A DNA stretch of 64,000 bases from Cervus elaphus (GCF_910594005.1 NC_057819.1:120749669-120813668), one strand, 5' to 3'; shown: positions 32,951-45,409, counted from the stretch's first letter. A program made the numbers and translations. Notes: generated from the sequence alone by a model not told the origin.

Positions 32951-33794
32951 GCCTGGCCCGCCTCCTCCGCCGCAGAGAATGCTGGGAGCCGCTCTATGAC
33001 CTAATCACTCCGCCCCTGCGCAGAGGTATTAACGCCTGCCGGCGTTCCGGGATTCGCCATTTTCTCGCCCCTCCCCCCCGGGCCCTTAGCCGATTTTTCG
33101 CCCCTTTCAAGGATGGGACCTGCCCTACCCCCACCTCGCCGTCCCACTGGGATGCCTCAGCCTGCACTCTCTTGACTTCACCGTTTTCTGGTCTTTCACA
33201 CTTCAGGGAAACCACTGCGTCCTTTTCCAGGTCTAGCCCAGACAATAAAACGCCCAGCCCTGGTCAACCCACTCGGTCCCCTTGGAGATGTTTACGTCTC
33301 CAAAGAGCTTTTACGCCCATTACTAGGGGCAACAGGAAGGCGGAGCCTGCCATTGTCACGTGGCTGCCCCCGCCCACCGAGTGAGCGGGACGCACTACTT
33401 CCCCATTTGGCGTCGGCGGAGGAGTACAAGACGAAATAGCTCACCGGAAGTGCCGTGCTAATGCCCCCGGGAAATCTGCCGGGGCTGCTGGGTGACACGG
33501 GTTGTCAAGCCCACCCACCCCAGGACCCCTGAGCGCGGTCTGGCTGGTGAAAAATGGTATCTAGAGCTCGCAAACCGCCACCTCGGCACGTGCTGCCAGA
33601 GGAAGTGCTCCCGCCGTGACCAATCAGCAGCGAGAAGCCGTTTTAACGTCCCTCCCTCTTTCACCGCACCCCTTCCCGGCACTTTTGTTTGCTTCCCTTC
33701 CTGTCAGCGCTGGGTCTGCGCCTTGCGGCCCATTCAGGACGCCGTCCCGCGCGCGCGCCCGGCTAGGAGTCCGGCGGCGACTTGCCTCCGCGAC

Positions 33795-33813
33795 ATGGCC
33801 GGCTCAGAGGCTG
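33795..33813 (+). CDS. CEP95: CEP95 coding exon 1 (start)
   Basis: Residues 1-6 plus one base: MAGSEA. The ATG in gcgacATGg is followed by donor GCTG|gtgagt. This tiny exon is supported by in-frame joining to exon 2 (G|AG TGG). Confidence 0.9.
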
Positions 33814-35000
33814 GTGAGTCTCTGCCTGGAGCCCCGTTTGTGTGTGCGCTCAAGTCCCTTTTCAGTCCAAGTCCTGAACGCTCCTCCCCAGCTTATCTGA
33901 GGCTTCGGGTGGGTCTGGGTTGCCGGCGGGGCTCGTGAGACAACCCGGTCGTAGTTGGCGGGTTCTCTGGCTGGGGCTTCTCAGCCCCGCTCCCTGGCGC
34001 ATTCGAAGTTGTCGAGCTTGATTTGGGGCGGGGAGACAAGGGCCCTGTGGTGAGGCCTGCAGCACGCGGGCATGTTGGCTGTAAATGATCAGAAAATGTC
34101 TTTCCCTAGACTGTTATTTTCTAGGGAATGTGCCCTCTGCTCCTGCATTGCGGGGCCTGAGACTGAGTATTAGCGCTCTAAAAATCTTGTTGTCATCCCA
34201 AAGCAGAATAGTGGTGGATTTTCCCGCTTCAGTGCTTTCTACGGTTACTGGCTTTGTGTAGAGCCGTTTTTGGAAAAGCGAGCTGATTGGGTTGTCTAGG
34301 ACGCTTTCATCTTTTTTTCCAAGACAGCGTTCAAACCAGTTGTCATGGTTTGGTCTGCTGTAGGTAATGGGCACTGGGAGAGGGGGATAACGTGCCTTGA
34401 CACTCCCACACATACACGTTTATTTCTAGAACATGCTGAAGATAACGTGCACAGTAAAAGAACTTGCCCCTTAATCGCCAGTTATTTCAGGGAACAAGTG
34501 TTTCAGGTTTGCTAAATTACCTTTGGTTGAGAAGCCCTTGAAATAATTTGGCTAATCCCAACGGAGGGGTGATACACAGGAAACTTCGATAGGGTTAGTA
34601 ATGTGCTAGCTCTGAATTTAAAGGCGTTTTTATGAATTTCCCATATCTCTTTTCATATACGTCAAGTATAATTAAAAATAGAACTAACAAATGCAATAGT
34701 GTTGGTGCCATTACTCTAGTTTTTCACAGCCTAGGCTAATCACCTATTTGGGCAGCAGAGAAATTCCAACTTGCACAAGATAATTGGGTTAAAAACATGA
34801 CTAATGCTATGGGGAATTTGAAGCAACATCCATTAATTAGTTTCTAGTAGCCTGAGATTATCATTAACAAACTGTCTTGTTTGTAACGTCCTGTTTACTT
34901 GTAAATGTGTTGAAAAAACATCTACCTATGGTTAGTAAAATGAGATCTGTGGTAAGTAACTTAAGATTTTAGGTTGCAGCAGTGAAAATTGAATTTGCAT

Positions 35001-35190
35001 CATCAGTTCAGTTCAGTCGCTCAGTCGTGTCCGACTCTTGGCGACCCCATGAATTACAGCACGCCAGGCCTCCCTGTCCATCACCAACTCCCGGAGTCCC
35101 CTCAAACCCTTGTCCATTGGATCGGTGATGACATCCAGCCATCTCATCCTCTGTCGTCCCCTTCTCCTCCTGCCCCCAGTCCCTAGTTTT
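35001..35190 (-). repeat. BovB LINE 3' end, antisense
   Basis: Antisense of the terminal BovB ~190 bp, from cagttcagttcagtcgctca to catctcatcctctgtcgtcc. Confidence 0.9.
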
Positions 35191-35261
35191 GACTAAATTG
35201 AAATTACAGCTTTTTGGAAGTCATCCCAAGAAATTAAATACAGCTTTTCAAAAATCACGCC

Positions 35262-35378
35262 TAGACCAGTGGTTAGGGCTCCACCTTCCAGCGTAGAGGA
35301 TGCAGGTTTGATCCTTGTTCAGGGATTTAAGATCCCTTATACTGTAGGGTGTAGCCAACAAAACTTTTTTTTAATTGG
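35262..35378 (+). repeat. Short tRNA-derived SINE, sense
   Basis: Degenerate A box (agaccagtggttagggctcc), B box (caggtttgatccttg) and a T/A-rich end. Confidence 0.7.
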
Positions 35379-35534
35379 AAAAAAATCACTTTGGAGGGTC
35401 TTCGAAATTCTTTAACAATCAAATTCCTTATCTTCTGTTGAATTTGGTGTCTGTGTTTGTGGAGGTTATTTTTTAAAGAAATGTGTTTGACTTTTTCTAG
35501 TATTGGACTAATCTTTTCCTTCCTTTCCCAAAAG

Positions 35535-35663
35535 AGTGGATAACTGTTGCCAATGATCTTCTTTTGAAATGTCACATACACCTGAGGATTCGAGAACTAG
35601 AAGACTGTGATGCTAATGTTTTTATTGCTCTTTATCAATCCATTTTGGGAGAAAAGGTACCAG
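35535..35663 (+). CDS. CEP95: CEP95 coding exon 2
   Basis: Residues 7-49: EWITVANDLLLKCHIHLRIR, then CDANVFIALYQSILGEKVP. Acceptor cccaaaag, donor CCAG|gtaagg. Confidence 0.95.
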
Positions 35664-36616
35664 GTAAGGATACTTAAAAGCAGAAGTAATAGTGTCTATA
35701 TCTTAGGCCAGACATTTCTAGTGCCTTTTTTTTTTTCCTAGTTTTTTTTAGTTAGATCTTACATGTAAAATCTTGAGATTTCTCTTTGTATCTTCTTTTT
35801 ATCTAAATAATAGCATTCATTGTCTTAATGAATGTCTTAGGAGACCCACCTATAGTAACTGCCTTGGTCATCAACTGTTTAATCATTCATAATGTCGTGT
35901 GAAAGTCACACCTTCTCTGTAAATGTACCTTCATGGGTTCTAAAATTGAGTGGAATTTGAAGACTTGTTGAGTCTTGGTATTTAACCAGTGTTATGGATA
36001 AGAATTGTTTGTACTGTGTTCCTGGTTAAGTCTCTCAGAGTCCTTATCCACAGATTGCTCTGCTACCTCTGTATCTTTATATTGTTTACAACCATTAAGC
36101 ACTAAAGCTCTGTACAGTCCCTCTTCCCTCCATTGTTATGAGTCAGTGCCCTCATCACTTCCTGGAATAATGGGATAGCCTCCAGCTGGTATCTTTGATG
36201 CTAGTCTCTTTAGAGTACAGAGGCATGTAGTTATTGAATCAGTCTTTTAAAATACTCATTTCATCCTTCCCCAAGACACTTATCTTCCTCAATACAAGAG
36301 GAGAAACTCCAAATTTAAGTTGTTGTTAAAATCTTTCTGCTCTGATCTATACTGATCTTAAAAGCCTTTATGCCAGTAATTCCCAATAGCTTGCTTCAAC
36401 AGCACATATATGAATCCTCCTTTCACACCTGTTACGGGTTTTTTCCCTCTCACGGAAAACAGCCTAGGGTTATGGGTTAAAGTCCCACCTCACAGGTTCT
36501 CTCTCTCGTTAGAGTATTAGCAGCTCCTGGAGTTTATGGATCTCTTTAGCTTTCTTCAGCGTGGCCCTTATTACGGAGCATGTTCATACGGAGCATGTGC
36601 TGTGTACGTGTGTGTG

Positions 36617-36731
36617 TCAGTCACCCAGTCGTGTCCGACTCTCTGCGACCCCATGGACTAGCCCACCAGGCTCCTCTGCCCATGGATACTTCAGGCAAGA
36701 ATACTGGAGTTGGTTGCCATTTCCTTCTCCA
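36617..36731 (-). repeat. Bov-tA SINE fragment
   Basis: Antisense Bov-A part only: cagtcgtgtccgactctctg, gcaagaatactggagt and gttgccatttccttctcc. Confidence 0.85.
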
Positions 36732-36779
36732 TATATATGTTGATTGACTATATATTCAACCAATAAAGATTCTACTTTG

Positions 36780-36791
36780 AAAAAAAAAAAA
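36780..36791 (+). repeat. Poly(A)-only insertion with 15-bp TSD
   Basis: Twelve A residues lie between perfect direct repeats aaagattctactttg at 36765-36779 and 36792-36806. This looks like a target-primed event that copied only a poly(A) tail. Confidence 0.7.
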
Positions 36792-36940
36792 AAAGATTCT
36801 ACTTTGTGGAATTCAGACTATGTTTATCCGTATGTTATGGCCCACTCTGTTTGGGCATAGCTCAGAGGCCTGGTCAGAGACAGCTAGATGAAAACTTGGA
36901 CTTGCACAGGATGCAGAGTTACATAGTTTTTTCCCCACAG

Positions 36941-37048
36941 ATCTCGTAGCTATTCCCAGGAATCAAGAGGATGAAGCTCACAATGTGCAAGCAGTGATTG
37001 ATTCGCTAGCTTTGGATTACCTACAGGTCAGCCTGTCTCACATAACAG
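36941..37048 (+). CDS. CEP95: CEP95 coding exon 3
   Basis: Residues 50-85: DLVAIPRNQEDEAHNVQAVI, then DSLALDYLQVSLSHIT. Acceptor ccccacag, donor ACAG|gttggt (off-consensus). Confidence 0.94.
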
Positions 37049-39511
37049 GTTGGTATGTACTTAATCATCAGATAATTTTGCATTTTACTAAAATATTTTT
37101 TTGGCTAGAACTCAGCCTTGTTTTACCAAATGAGTAAGGTTGTGAAATAGACCAAACAGCAAGACTGAACCAAGACAATTCACTGGTATAGTTAAGACAG
37201 CATCCATAAAAGCTTTTCCAGGAGAGTCATACATTGAGTTTGGGATAGGTCTCAGAATCCTAGCTGGTAATTTGAATTGTGTTTTGTTGTTACTATATAG
37301 CTACCATTGTTTGTTTATAGTAGCTAAAAATTAGAAACACCTGAGTGTCCATTAATAGGGACAGGTTAAATAAATTACTATAGTTTCTTATAGGGAACTA
37401 CTCTGCAGCTATAAAAGATAATTGATGATGCTCTTTATATGTCAATACAGTGTTCCATATTCATGAAATGATCTGTAATATATATTGAACGAGAAAAATA
37501 TGATGTAGTTATAATGCTGATTTGCAGAATATGCTATTTGTAAAAAATTCAGAAGTTATATTCAGAAGTTGATTGAATGAAGAAGGACTCTGTAGAAGTA
37601 CATGTAAGAAATTTAACTCCAATGAGATGAACTGGACAAGGGTGGGATGAGATTTTTCATCTTATACCTTTTGCACTTCTAAAATTTTGAACCATATGAA
37701 TGTATTACCTGTTCAGAATAAATAAAACTGTAAATTGTTTTTCAGCCTTTTTCCAAAACAGTATCCATGCTTACATTCAAAAGCCAAACATAACAATTTC
37801 ATTTGTAAATCTCTGTTTTGGTAGATAGAAAATGAGGGTTATTTCAGGCTAGTGAACAGAGGAAATTCTGGAGACTTGAAACTATACCTGAATCACTAAG
37901 AGAAAGTGTATACTGTTTCATTCTTTGACAGTCGTTAAAAGAGATACATCTTAGTCAGGATAGGACATTTATATCTTATTTTGGTAGTAATAGCAACATT
38001 TTACAGAAATACTGTCTTTAAGTTTTTTAGTGTAGTTCAAGGTGAGTAAATGTGGTAAATTAGTTTGGAGAAAATTCATTTTGAGAGAGAGTGCTGGGAC
38101 TTCCCTGTTCTTTGGAAATGGCTTTCTCTCCCAATTGGGCAATTTTTGGTATTTATGTTTACTATATAAACATACTACATACCAAGACTGTGTCTGCGTA
38201 TAGAACTTCTGGTGTGTGGTGTTGCCTCTGACAACTCATACCCACCCCACAGAAAGTTGCAAAACTGCTTACCTCCTCCAGTAGACTGCAAAGCAGCTTT
38301 TTAGTCCTCGTGTGCTGTTTAAAGCAGTGTCTCCTACACTCTGAAGCACTGCATTCTCGCGGGCAGTCTTGTTGCTGGGTTGGCAGAGTATGCTCCCCGT
38401 CCTGGAAACCAGAAGTCTTGGATATGTCCTTGGGGTATGCTTGTGTATCTTGTTAAGCCAGAAATCATAGGGCTTAAAAAAAAAAAACAACAGGGCTTAA
38501 GATTTCTGTTCAGTTGTTTTAAACAAAAAAAACTATCAAACATTGTCTTTACTGGAGTGTTGTAAAACATCATATTTCTGGTTTAGTTTTTTTGGGTTTT
38601 TTTTTTTTTGCATCATGACTGAGGTTATGAATGACTGATCTCAAATAGCAAATTTCCACTCCACCTCTCCCATACTTGTTAGAATTCATGCCAAATCTAA
38701 TCTCCCAAAGGACAGCCCAAGTGTCTCAGGAGTTTTAAGTTCCATCCATACCTCAGGTTGCTCAGAGTCCATTTTAGGTGATATTAAACATGTCAAATTT
38801 TCATGATTTTGCAGCCCATTTCTTGTCAACATTTCAGCTTAACATTTATTAAAAATCTATTTGAGCCAGGTACTGTGCTGGAGACTGTTTAAAGGTTAGT
38901 TTCTAGGTATTAAGTTGGTATAATGGAAGGTAAGGCTGGAGAGTTGGGGGTAAGGTGAGATTAAAAGGAGCTTTATGTGCAGGGAACTGGCTCAGTTTTT
39001 AATTAAAAAATGGTATAACCTGTAGTAAGTGAATAGGAGTTAACAAATTTTAAAAATTAGGAATTCCTGATGAAGGTATCTGAAGTTTGTTTTTGTTTTA
39101 TATTCTCTACTGCTGTTGTCTTCAGACAAGTCACACCACCATCATTCCATATTCACCAGGCTAATAAAATTCGGCTTAGTTGTTTTATACTTTTGTTTGT
39201 TTGTTTTTATACTTTAGCATAAATCTTATAGGATGAAGTTCACTTACTTTGCTTCTTCATAAATGAAGGACTATACCAATGAATTATCACCCATAATGTT
39301 CAGGACTACCATTTTTCTGGTAGTCCTGAAATTGATTTTTTTTTTTTTTAGGAAATTGATATTTTTAATGTTTATACTGTCATTTTTTCTTGAGTTAATT
39401 TATAATCCTGTGTCCTGAACACTATTTTTACACTAGTATATCCATTTCAAACTCATGAGGCTTTCAATTTCTTGGTCAATTTTTTTTAATAGCTCTGTAT
39501 TCTGTGTTCAG
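37049..39511 (+). other. CEP95: CEP95 intron 3
   Basis: An old L1 fragment (about 37290-37730) lies near its start. The rest (37730-39500) is AT-rich, with no exon or repeat I can name. Confidence 0.75.
37290..37730 (+). repeat. Old L1 3' fragment, sense
   Basis: The order 'agtgtccattaatagggaca', 'ggttaaataaattactatag', 'ctctgcagctataaaagata' matches the 3' half of old mammalian L1, diverged. Confidence 0.6.
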
Positions 39512-39622
39512 GAGAAAATATAGTGAAAGGAGATAAAGAATCTATTAAGAATCTTCTAGAAATATTTGATGGGTTGCTGGAGTATCTTACAGAACACATC
39601 AGTGAAACATCTCACGAGAAAA
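39512..39622 (+). CDS. CEP95: CEP95 coding exon 4
   Basis: Residues 86-122: GENIVKGDKESIKNLLEIFD, then LLEYLTEHISETSHEK. Acceptor gtgttcag, donor AAAA|gtaagt. Confidence 0.95.
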
Positions 39623-40255
39623 GTAAGTTTAAGAATAAAATTTGGCTTGATTTATATTCTGTTATCTCCCTTTTCATCTTTTTGCCTATTTTTTTCCTTA
39701 GGAATTAGAATCACTAATACACTGTATGTGACAAATTTAATTGTAAATTAAATTTCAGTTCTCACTGTTGAAGTGGTTGAAAACTCTTATCCAATCATCA
39801 CATCCTTTGTCAACTTGGGTATTGCTTATAAATTACTTCAAAGCTAGTATATAATAAGAAGCTAAATCTAGTTAAAATTGCTTATGGTCCTGTTATTACA
39901 TGAAATTCCTTACTCAGTAATTCCCATGTCAGAACTGCCATTTTTGTACAAATTTGGATATTGCCAAGGCATCAACAGAAAGAGTTGTTATGTTTCTGTC
40001 TTTGGCCTACACCTAGGTTTGTGACAGCTTGAATATTTATTTTACTCTTCAGGTAATTCAGTTCCCCAAATTGTAACAGTTTGTTGTGTGAAATCTTGAT
40101 TTTATGTTTTTTTATTGGTGAATTATTAATATTTTCCAAAAGTGTTCTGGTTATATTTAAACTGGATCACTAGTGTATAGGAGTTATTCATAATCTTTGA
40201 CTCCATAAATCCCATTTCTAGGGATTTATCCTGAAGAAATAGTACAGAAGAAAGT

Positions 40256-40435
40256 TAGGGACTTCCTTGATAGTTAAGTGGCTAAGACTCTGTACTCCCA
40301 ATACAGGGGCCTGGGTTTGATCCCTGGTCAGGGAACTAGGTCCCACAGGCTGCATTGAAGATTGAAAATCCCAGGTGCCGCAACTAAGACCTAATGCAGC
40401 CAGATAATATAAAATAAATTTTTAAAAAAAGAGGT
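40256..40435 (+). repeat. tRNA-derived SINE, sense
   Basis: gggacttccttgatagttaa, B box gggtttgatccctgg, a gaactaggtcccaca body and a final A-rich tail. Confidence 0.82.
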
Positions 40436-40514
40436 GCTTAGAGGTTTTCATGCACTGTTACCTATCATTGGAAAAAAAAAAAAAAGAAGGACCTCTATGT
40501 CTTACCAGTTTGGA

Positions 40515-41562
40515 TTGATCAATAGTACAAAATGCATACAGGTTTCTCCTGCCTTCTGAGAAACCTATATGCAGGTCAAGAAGCAACAGTTAGAACTGGA
40601 CATGGAACAATGGACTGGTTCCAGATTGAAAAAGGAGTACGTCAGGGCTGTATGTTGTCACCCTGCTTATTTAACTTATATGCAGAGTACATCATGTGAA
40701 ATGCTGGGCTGGATGAAGCACAAGCTGGAATCAAGATTGCCAGGAGAAATATCAATAACCTCAGATATGCAGATGACACCACCCTTATGGCAGAAAGCAA
40801 AGAGGAACTAAAGAGCCTCTTGATGAAAGTGAAAGAGGAGAGTGAAAAAGCTGGCTTAAAGCTCAACGCTCAAAAAAATCAAGATCATGGCATCCCGTCC
40901 CATCACTTTATGGCAGATAGATGGGGAAACAATGGAAACATTGACAGACTTTATTTTCTTGGGCTCCAGAATCACTGCAGATGATGACTATAGCCATAAA
41001 ATTAAAAGACCCTTGCCTTGGAAGAAAAGCTATGACCAACATAGACAGCATGTTAAAAAGCTGAGACATTACTTTGCCAACAAAGGTCCATGTCAAAGCC
41101 ATGGTTTTTCCAGCAGTCATGTATAGATGTGGGAGTTGGACCATAAAGAAGGCTGAGTGCTAAAGGATTGATGCTTTTGAACTGTGGTGTTAGAGACTCC
41201 AACACCACAGAGTGGTGAGAGTGGTAGAGTCCCGTGGACTGCAAGGAGATCAAACCGGTCAATCCTAAAGGAAATCAGTCCTGAATGTTCATTGGAAGGA
41301 CAGATGCTGAAGCTGAAGCTCCAGTACTTTGGCCACCTGATACGAAGAGCCGGCTCATTTGAAAAGCCCCTGATGCTGGGAAAGATTGAAGGCAGGAGGA
41401 GAAGAGGATGACAGAGGATGAGGTGGTTGGATGGCATCACTGACTCAATGGACATGAGTTTGAACCAGCTGCAGGAGATGGTGAAGGACAGGCAAGCCTG
41501 GTGTGCTGTAGTCCATGGGGTCACAAAGAGTCAGACACAACTGAGTGACTGAACAACACCAA
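40515..41562 (+). repeat. BovB LINE 3' half, sense
   Basis: About 1 kb of BovB from the RT core (ENLYAGQ-type region in broken frames) to the terminal cagacacaactgagtgac. Frame fragments include ELKSLLMKVKEESEKAGLKL (40787-40984). Frameshifts and stops make it dead. It is complementary to the BovB in intron 6. Confidence 0.92.
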
Positions 41563-42599
41563 CATTGATATACAGTGAATAATATATGACTCAGAATAGG
41601 TTTACTATTGTGAAGTTATCCAAAACAAGTTTTTAGCTGCCATAGCAATTTATATAAATTCTAGTACAAATGAAGACAAAAAATGGGGGCAGGCTCATGA
41701 TTTCTAATTCTCACATTGTTGATGCTGATACCTATGACATGATTATAACATCTGAAATTAAGTTCTTTAGAGATAGTTTTCTTTTATCTTTGTTGCTGAA
41801 AAGATTTAAAAGCATATAGAGATAAGGCATAGAAGGAAAGTTTGAAGGATGCCCCATACTGTATATTTCTTTTAATTTCAGAAAACTTCAGAGTGTGTAA
41901 TATATTAATATGTTAAATATCAACCTAGGAACACTGGGAAGAGTCAAAGCTGCATGCCATATTTATTGCTCTCAAATAAACCTATACTCAAGTTAGGGAG
42001 ACTACCATAAGTACATACAATAAAAAGCATTGTAAGAGAACTGGAAGGGAGTGAATGACATGCAAAAAAAACCTGACCTAATTCAAGGCTGCCACAGGTA
42101 TTCGATGCTCTATGGTTTCCTAGTCATTTTAGCAGCAAAAATAAGAGGAAGAAGACTACCTGTAGTAGATTGATTGATTTGAAACCTCCTAGAGACAGCA
42201 GTTTTTATGACATAGTACTTGATTACAGGTAGTGGGGGATGATAATGGGGATGGAGAGGAGGACAGAACTGAGAGATACCTATATGTGAGGCTGGTAAAA
42301 GATGACATGCTGATTGGGGAATCTCCAGGGGAGGGCAGGAGGCTGTGGTGAGCTTACTGCTGCTAGGAGGGAGTTGCTCAGATGGAGTTGGAGGATGTTT
42401 TCTGAAGTCTGGTTCTCAACTTTGCGGGTCCAGATTTATACAGCAGGACTACCTGGAGCTGATCAGAATCTCAAAATGCCAATTAATAGCAGGAAATATT
42501 TATTACTAGTCAAGTCAGGTATAGGGCAGTTTCTTCTGAGCTGGCATTATCCTTTACCACTGCAGAACAAGGAAATTAAAGGCAAACTGTGGACTCAGT

Positions 42600-42775
42600 G
42601 CTGCTGCCCACTGTATGACTAAATCTCCACCCTCACTGTATGACTGAACCTTTCTAAGCTTCAGTTTTCTCCATCGGAAATTCTTTCACGGTTGTAGGAA
42701 AGGTTAATAGATACACATAAATGGTTTAGTACTGAGCCTAGCCCAGAGTTACTACACAATGAATATTGACTAACT
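42600..42775 (+). repeat. MIR SINE (probable)
   Basis: Pattern 'tgtatgactgaacctttcta', 'agcttcagttttctccatc', 'gttactacacaatgaatatt' follows MIR. Diverged. Confidence 0.55.
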
Positions 42776-43004
42776 CTGTACTAACTTGTTGAACAAGTTA
42801 ATTGTACTAACTTGTTAAAATGTTGTTTGGTGAATATAGAAATAGAAAAAAGTGAGAAGTGGGATGAGAATATGCAGACGGGTAGATCTGAAGTAGGAGA
42901 TTTCACCCACATACCTCTTGAAATCACTCGCTCAGTTACTGCCACTGTGAAAATGTATTTCTCTAGTATGTTGGGGTAGAAAAAAGTTTGATAGTCTTCT
43001 CTTT

Positions 43005-43107
43005 TTTTGGCCACTCAGTATGGCATGTGGGATCCTAGTTTCCCGACCAGGGATGAACCCCTACAGAAGGGCAGAGTCTTAACCACTGGATCACCAGGGA
43101 ATTTCCA
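43005..43107 (-). repeat. Short tRNA-derived SINE with TSD
   Basis: Antisense copy: ggcatgtgggatcctagttt and taaccactggatcaccaggg. An 11-bp duplication, ttgatagtctt, lies at 42988-42998 and 43111-43121. Confidence 0.88.
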
Positions 43108-43587
43108 AGGTTGATAGTCTTAGGGAAAATTTCATCCACACCTTAATGTGGTCTCTCTCTCCGGCTAGGGCATTATTGTCTTGGAGCTTGAGTTAGGCTG
43201 ACACGGCCATGTTTTTCTGAAGCTACACCCTAGACATTCTGCCTCAGACATCCCTTACAGACAGGTATAAAGAATACATGAACCTACCACCTAGCTTAAA
43301 GAAGAAAACACTGCTAGTACAAGTGTAGACTCTTCTTAGAAAGCAGCACGTGTGTTGCTTCTTTGTTACCCAGGTAATGCATGCTCATTGCAAGTAATGA
43401 TTTGGTTCTTACTTCACTTTCACAGGAGCCTAGTTGACCAGTAAGGGGTTGAGGGTATTTTGCTGTCCTTACTTCTGTGCCTGCCCTGTAGAGAAATAAT
43501 TGCATTAACTTGTTTTTTCTTTTTTTAACTTGAGGTGGTTTTTTTTTTCTTTTTTTTTTTGGTATTGTTTTTATCTGTTCCAAACAG

Positions 43588-43693
43588 GTGAAACTGGACA
43601 GGGTTCTAAAGAATCCCATCGAGGAGACCCTTTGGAAGATCGAGAAAATACTAAAGAATCCAGATCATCATGGAAAAGAGTTTCTTTTGAGAG
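43588..43693 (+). CDS. CEP95: CEP95 coding exon 5
   Basis: Residues 123-157: SETGQGSKESHRGDPLEDRE, then TKESRSSWKRVSFE. Charged and Ser-rich. Acceptor caaacag, donor GAGAG|gtagct. Confidence 0.93.
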
Positions 43694-45059
43694 GTAGCTC
43701 TCAATGTCTGTGAGTTTAATCAAAACAAGTTATGCTTTTCCTTCTTCTAAGAATTAAAATTGGCACACAGTATACCAGAATGGCAGCAAAAAACAAAGCT
43801 AACGTGAATTTTACTAACTTCTCATGTTTTAAACCTCCCTGAGAGAGTTTTAAGCACCTTGAGCTATGTATAATCTCAGCATTAACTGCCTACTTAATTT
43901 AAAACATTTCCTTGATCACCAAAACAATTTATGTTCCTTGCAGAATACTTGGAAAGTACTTGGAGTAAAAAAGAAGCAAAAAACAAAGAATAAGATGAAC
44001 TATATCATTCAGAACTGAGTAACTGCTTATTAACATTTTGTTGTAATTTAGTCTTTTTTTTTTTTTTAACTATATTTTTCTTTTGGGATTTAGTCATATT
44101 GTGTGTATAATTTTGTTTGCTAAATTTTAAAGTTTTAACACATCAAGTCTTTTCCTAACTTGATAAACTCTTTATAATCATTTTTAATCACTGTATAACA
44201 TACTATGCAAATAGGTGCATCATAATTTACTAAACCATTCCTCTTCAGTAGAGGTAGTTTTTTAATATATATTTACATTTTAAGGTGATACATGCTTTAA
44301 TTTTTCTTCTCATATATTTAAGCTGTATTCAAAGTCAAAGACTATGAATGATATAGGGTGATTCAAAGTTGCCAAATTACTTTCCAAAAAGGCTGTGAAT
44401 GTTTATATACCCACCAGCAGTATAAAAGTGCTGGGTGACTGCCCAGTAGTCACCAACCAGTATTGTTGCCTATTAAATACCAGAGTTTTTAAATTTGTGC
44501 TGTTTTCCTAGGCAAAATGTAATGTTGTTACAGGCTTGATTATACTTCTGCTAAGTAGAGATTGAATATGATACTAAGATTTTCTTTCAAATATCTGATT
44601 ATCATTTATTTTGTGGAGTTTGTCGTGGTTTGAAAAGCACAAGCAAAGCTTTCTTATTTAAATATAGCACACTGTGAAAAATGTGTCTAAAGAAGACTAT
44701 CAGAAAATAAATTTCTTGACTTAATTTTTCATTATTAAAAAAAGTGCAAAACAATAGAAGGATGTTTAGTACAAAATTAATATCCTACCCAGATTCCCTT
44801 CACACCCCTAAAGTAACCAATATTTATTGTTCTCTGTGTGTCTTCTCTTATACATTTAATCCTTGACACTTTATACACTGCTTTTCCAACCATACATATA
44901 TCAGATAAGCAGCAAAAGGGAGAGTCTCCCTTTTTCCTCACATAGTGATGACCAGTCTGAGCATTCATAGGCAGGCCACTTGAAGCAGTCCTTGGGATCC
45001 TCACTGGAAGGGCCCCTGTGGTCAGGCCAGGCCATGAGTAAGTGAAGACACTCTTCCAG
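43694..45059 (+). other. CEP95: CEP95 intron 5
   Basis: The segment 44150-44460 resembles an old LINE fragment (cccaccagcagtataaaagt). Otherwise unclassified. Confidence 0.65.
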
Positions 45060-45175
45060 GTGTTCCTTGTCGTCTGGGGCCTTGGGCTCCTCCTGGGATG
45101 GTGATGAAGCAGAATCCACTGGTGAAATAATTAGACTTGGAGACACAGCACACACCTTTTCTCTAAGAAGTAATG
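45060..45175 (+). CDS. CEP95: CEP95 coding exon 6
   Basis: Residues 158-196: CSLSSGALGSSWDGDEAEST, then GEIIRLGDTAHTFSLRSN. Acceptor cttccag, donor AATG|gtgagt. Acidic, Ser-rich segment. Confidence 0.93.
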
Positions 45176-45409
45176 GTGAGTAATTAAACTTTAAATATCA
45201 GTTATTATTCAGCACACAACTATGAAAATTTAAATAGTTATACCTAGGAGTTTTTAAAAGTTGAGTAGAGAGCCCTAACTGGACATCAGAATTGAAATTC
45301 CAGAATGCTACCATTACCCACGAAATATGAACAGTGGTCCAAAATGAGTTAAGTGGGAGTCCCAGGTGCATGGGCAAATAGGTGCCTGCAAGTTTGTCAT
45401 GTAATATGT

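Larger units (their letters stand above)
32040..34060. promoter_or_regulatory. CpG island with divergent DDX5/CEP95 promoters
   Basis: About 2 kb of GC- and CpG-rich sequence covers DDX5 intron 1, exon 1, the intergenic DNA and CEP95 exon 1. The two ATGs are 1,044 bp apart and point away from each other. Elements include an ETS-like ACCGGAAGT (33443-33451), CCAATCAG (33620-33627) and YY1-like CGCCATTTT (33055-33063). Nothing insulating the two units is apparent, so co-regulation is plausible. Confidence 0.8.
33814..35534 (+). other. CEP95: CEP95 intron 1
   Basis: Starts in the CpG island. Contains a BovB 3' end (35001-35190) and a tRNA SINE (35262-35378), the first repeats downstream of the DDX5 repeat-free block. 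Confidence 0.8.
35664..36940 (+). other. CEP95: CEP95 intron 2
   Basis: Contains a Bov-tA fragment (36617-36731) and a poly(A)-only insertion (36780-36791). The rest is unclassified. Confidence 0.8.
39623..43587 (+). other. CEP95: CEP95 intron 4
   Basis: Contains a tRNA SINE (40256-40435), a 1-kb BovB (40515-41562), a MIR-like segment (42600-42775) and another tRNA SINE (43005-43107). Confidence 0.8.

Noticed and set aside
32567..33938. Plus-strand frames of 116-156 aa between DDX5 and CEP95
   Set aside because: Low-complexity composition in promoter DNA. The CEP95 start at 33795 is the only one that splices to conserved sequence.
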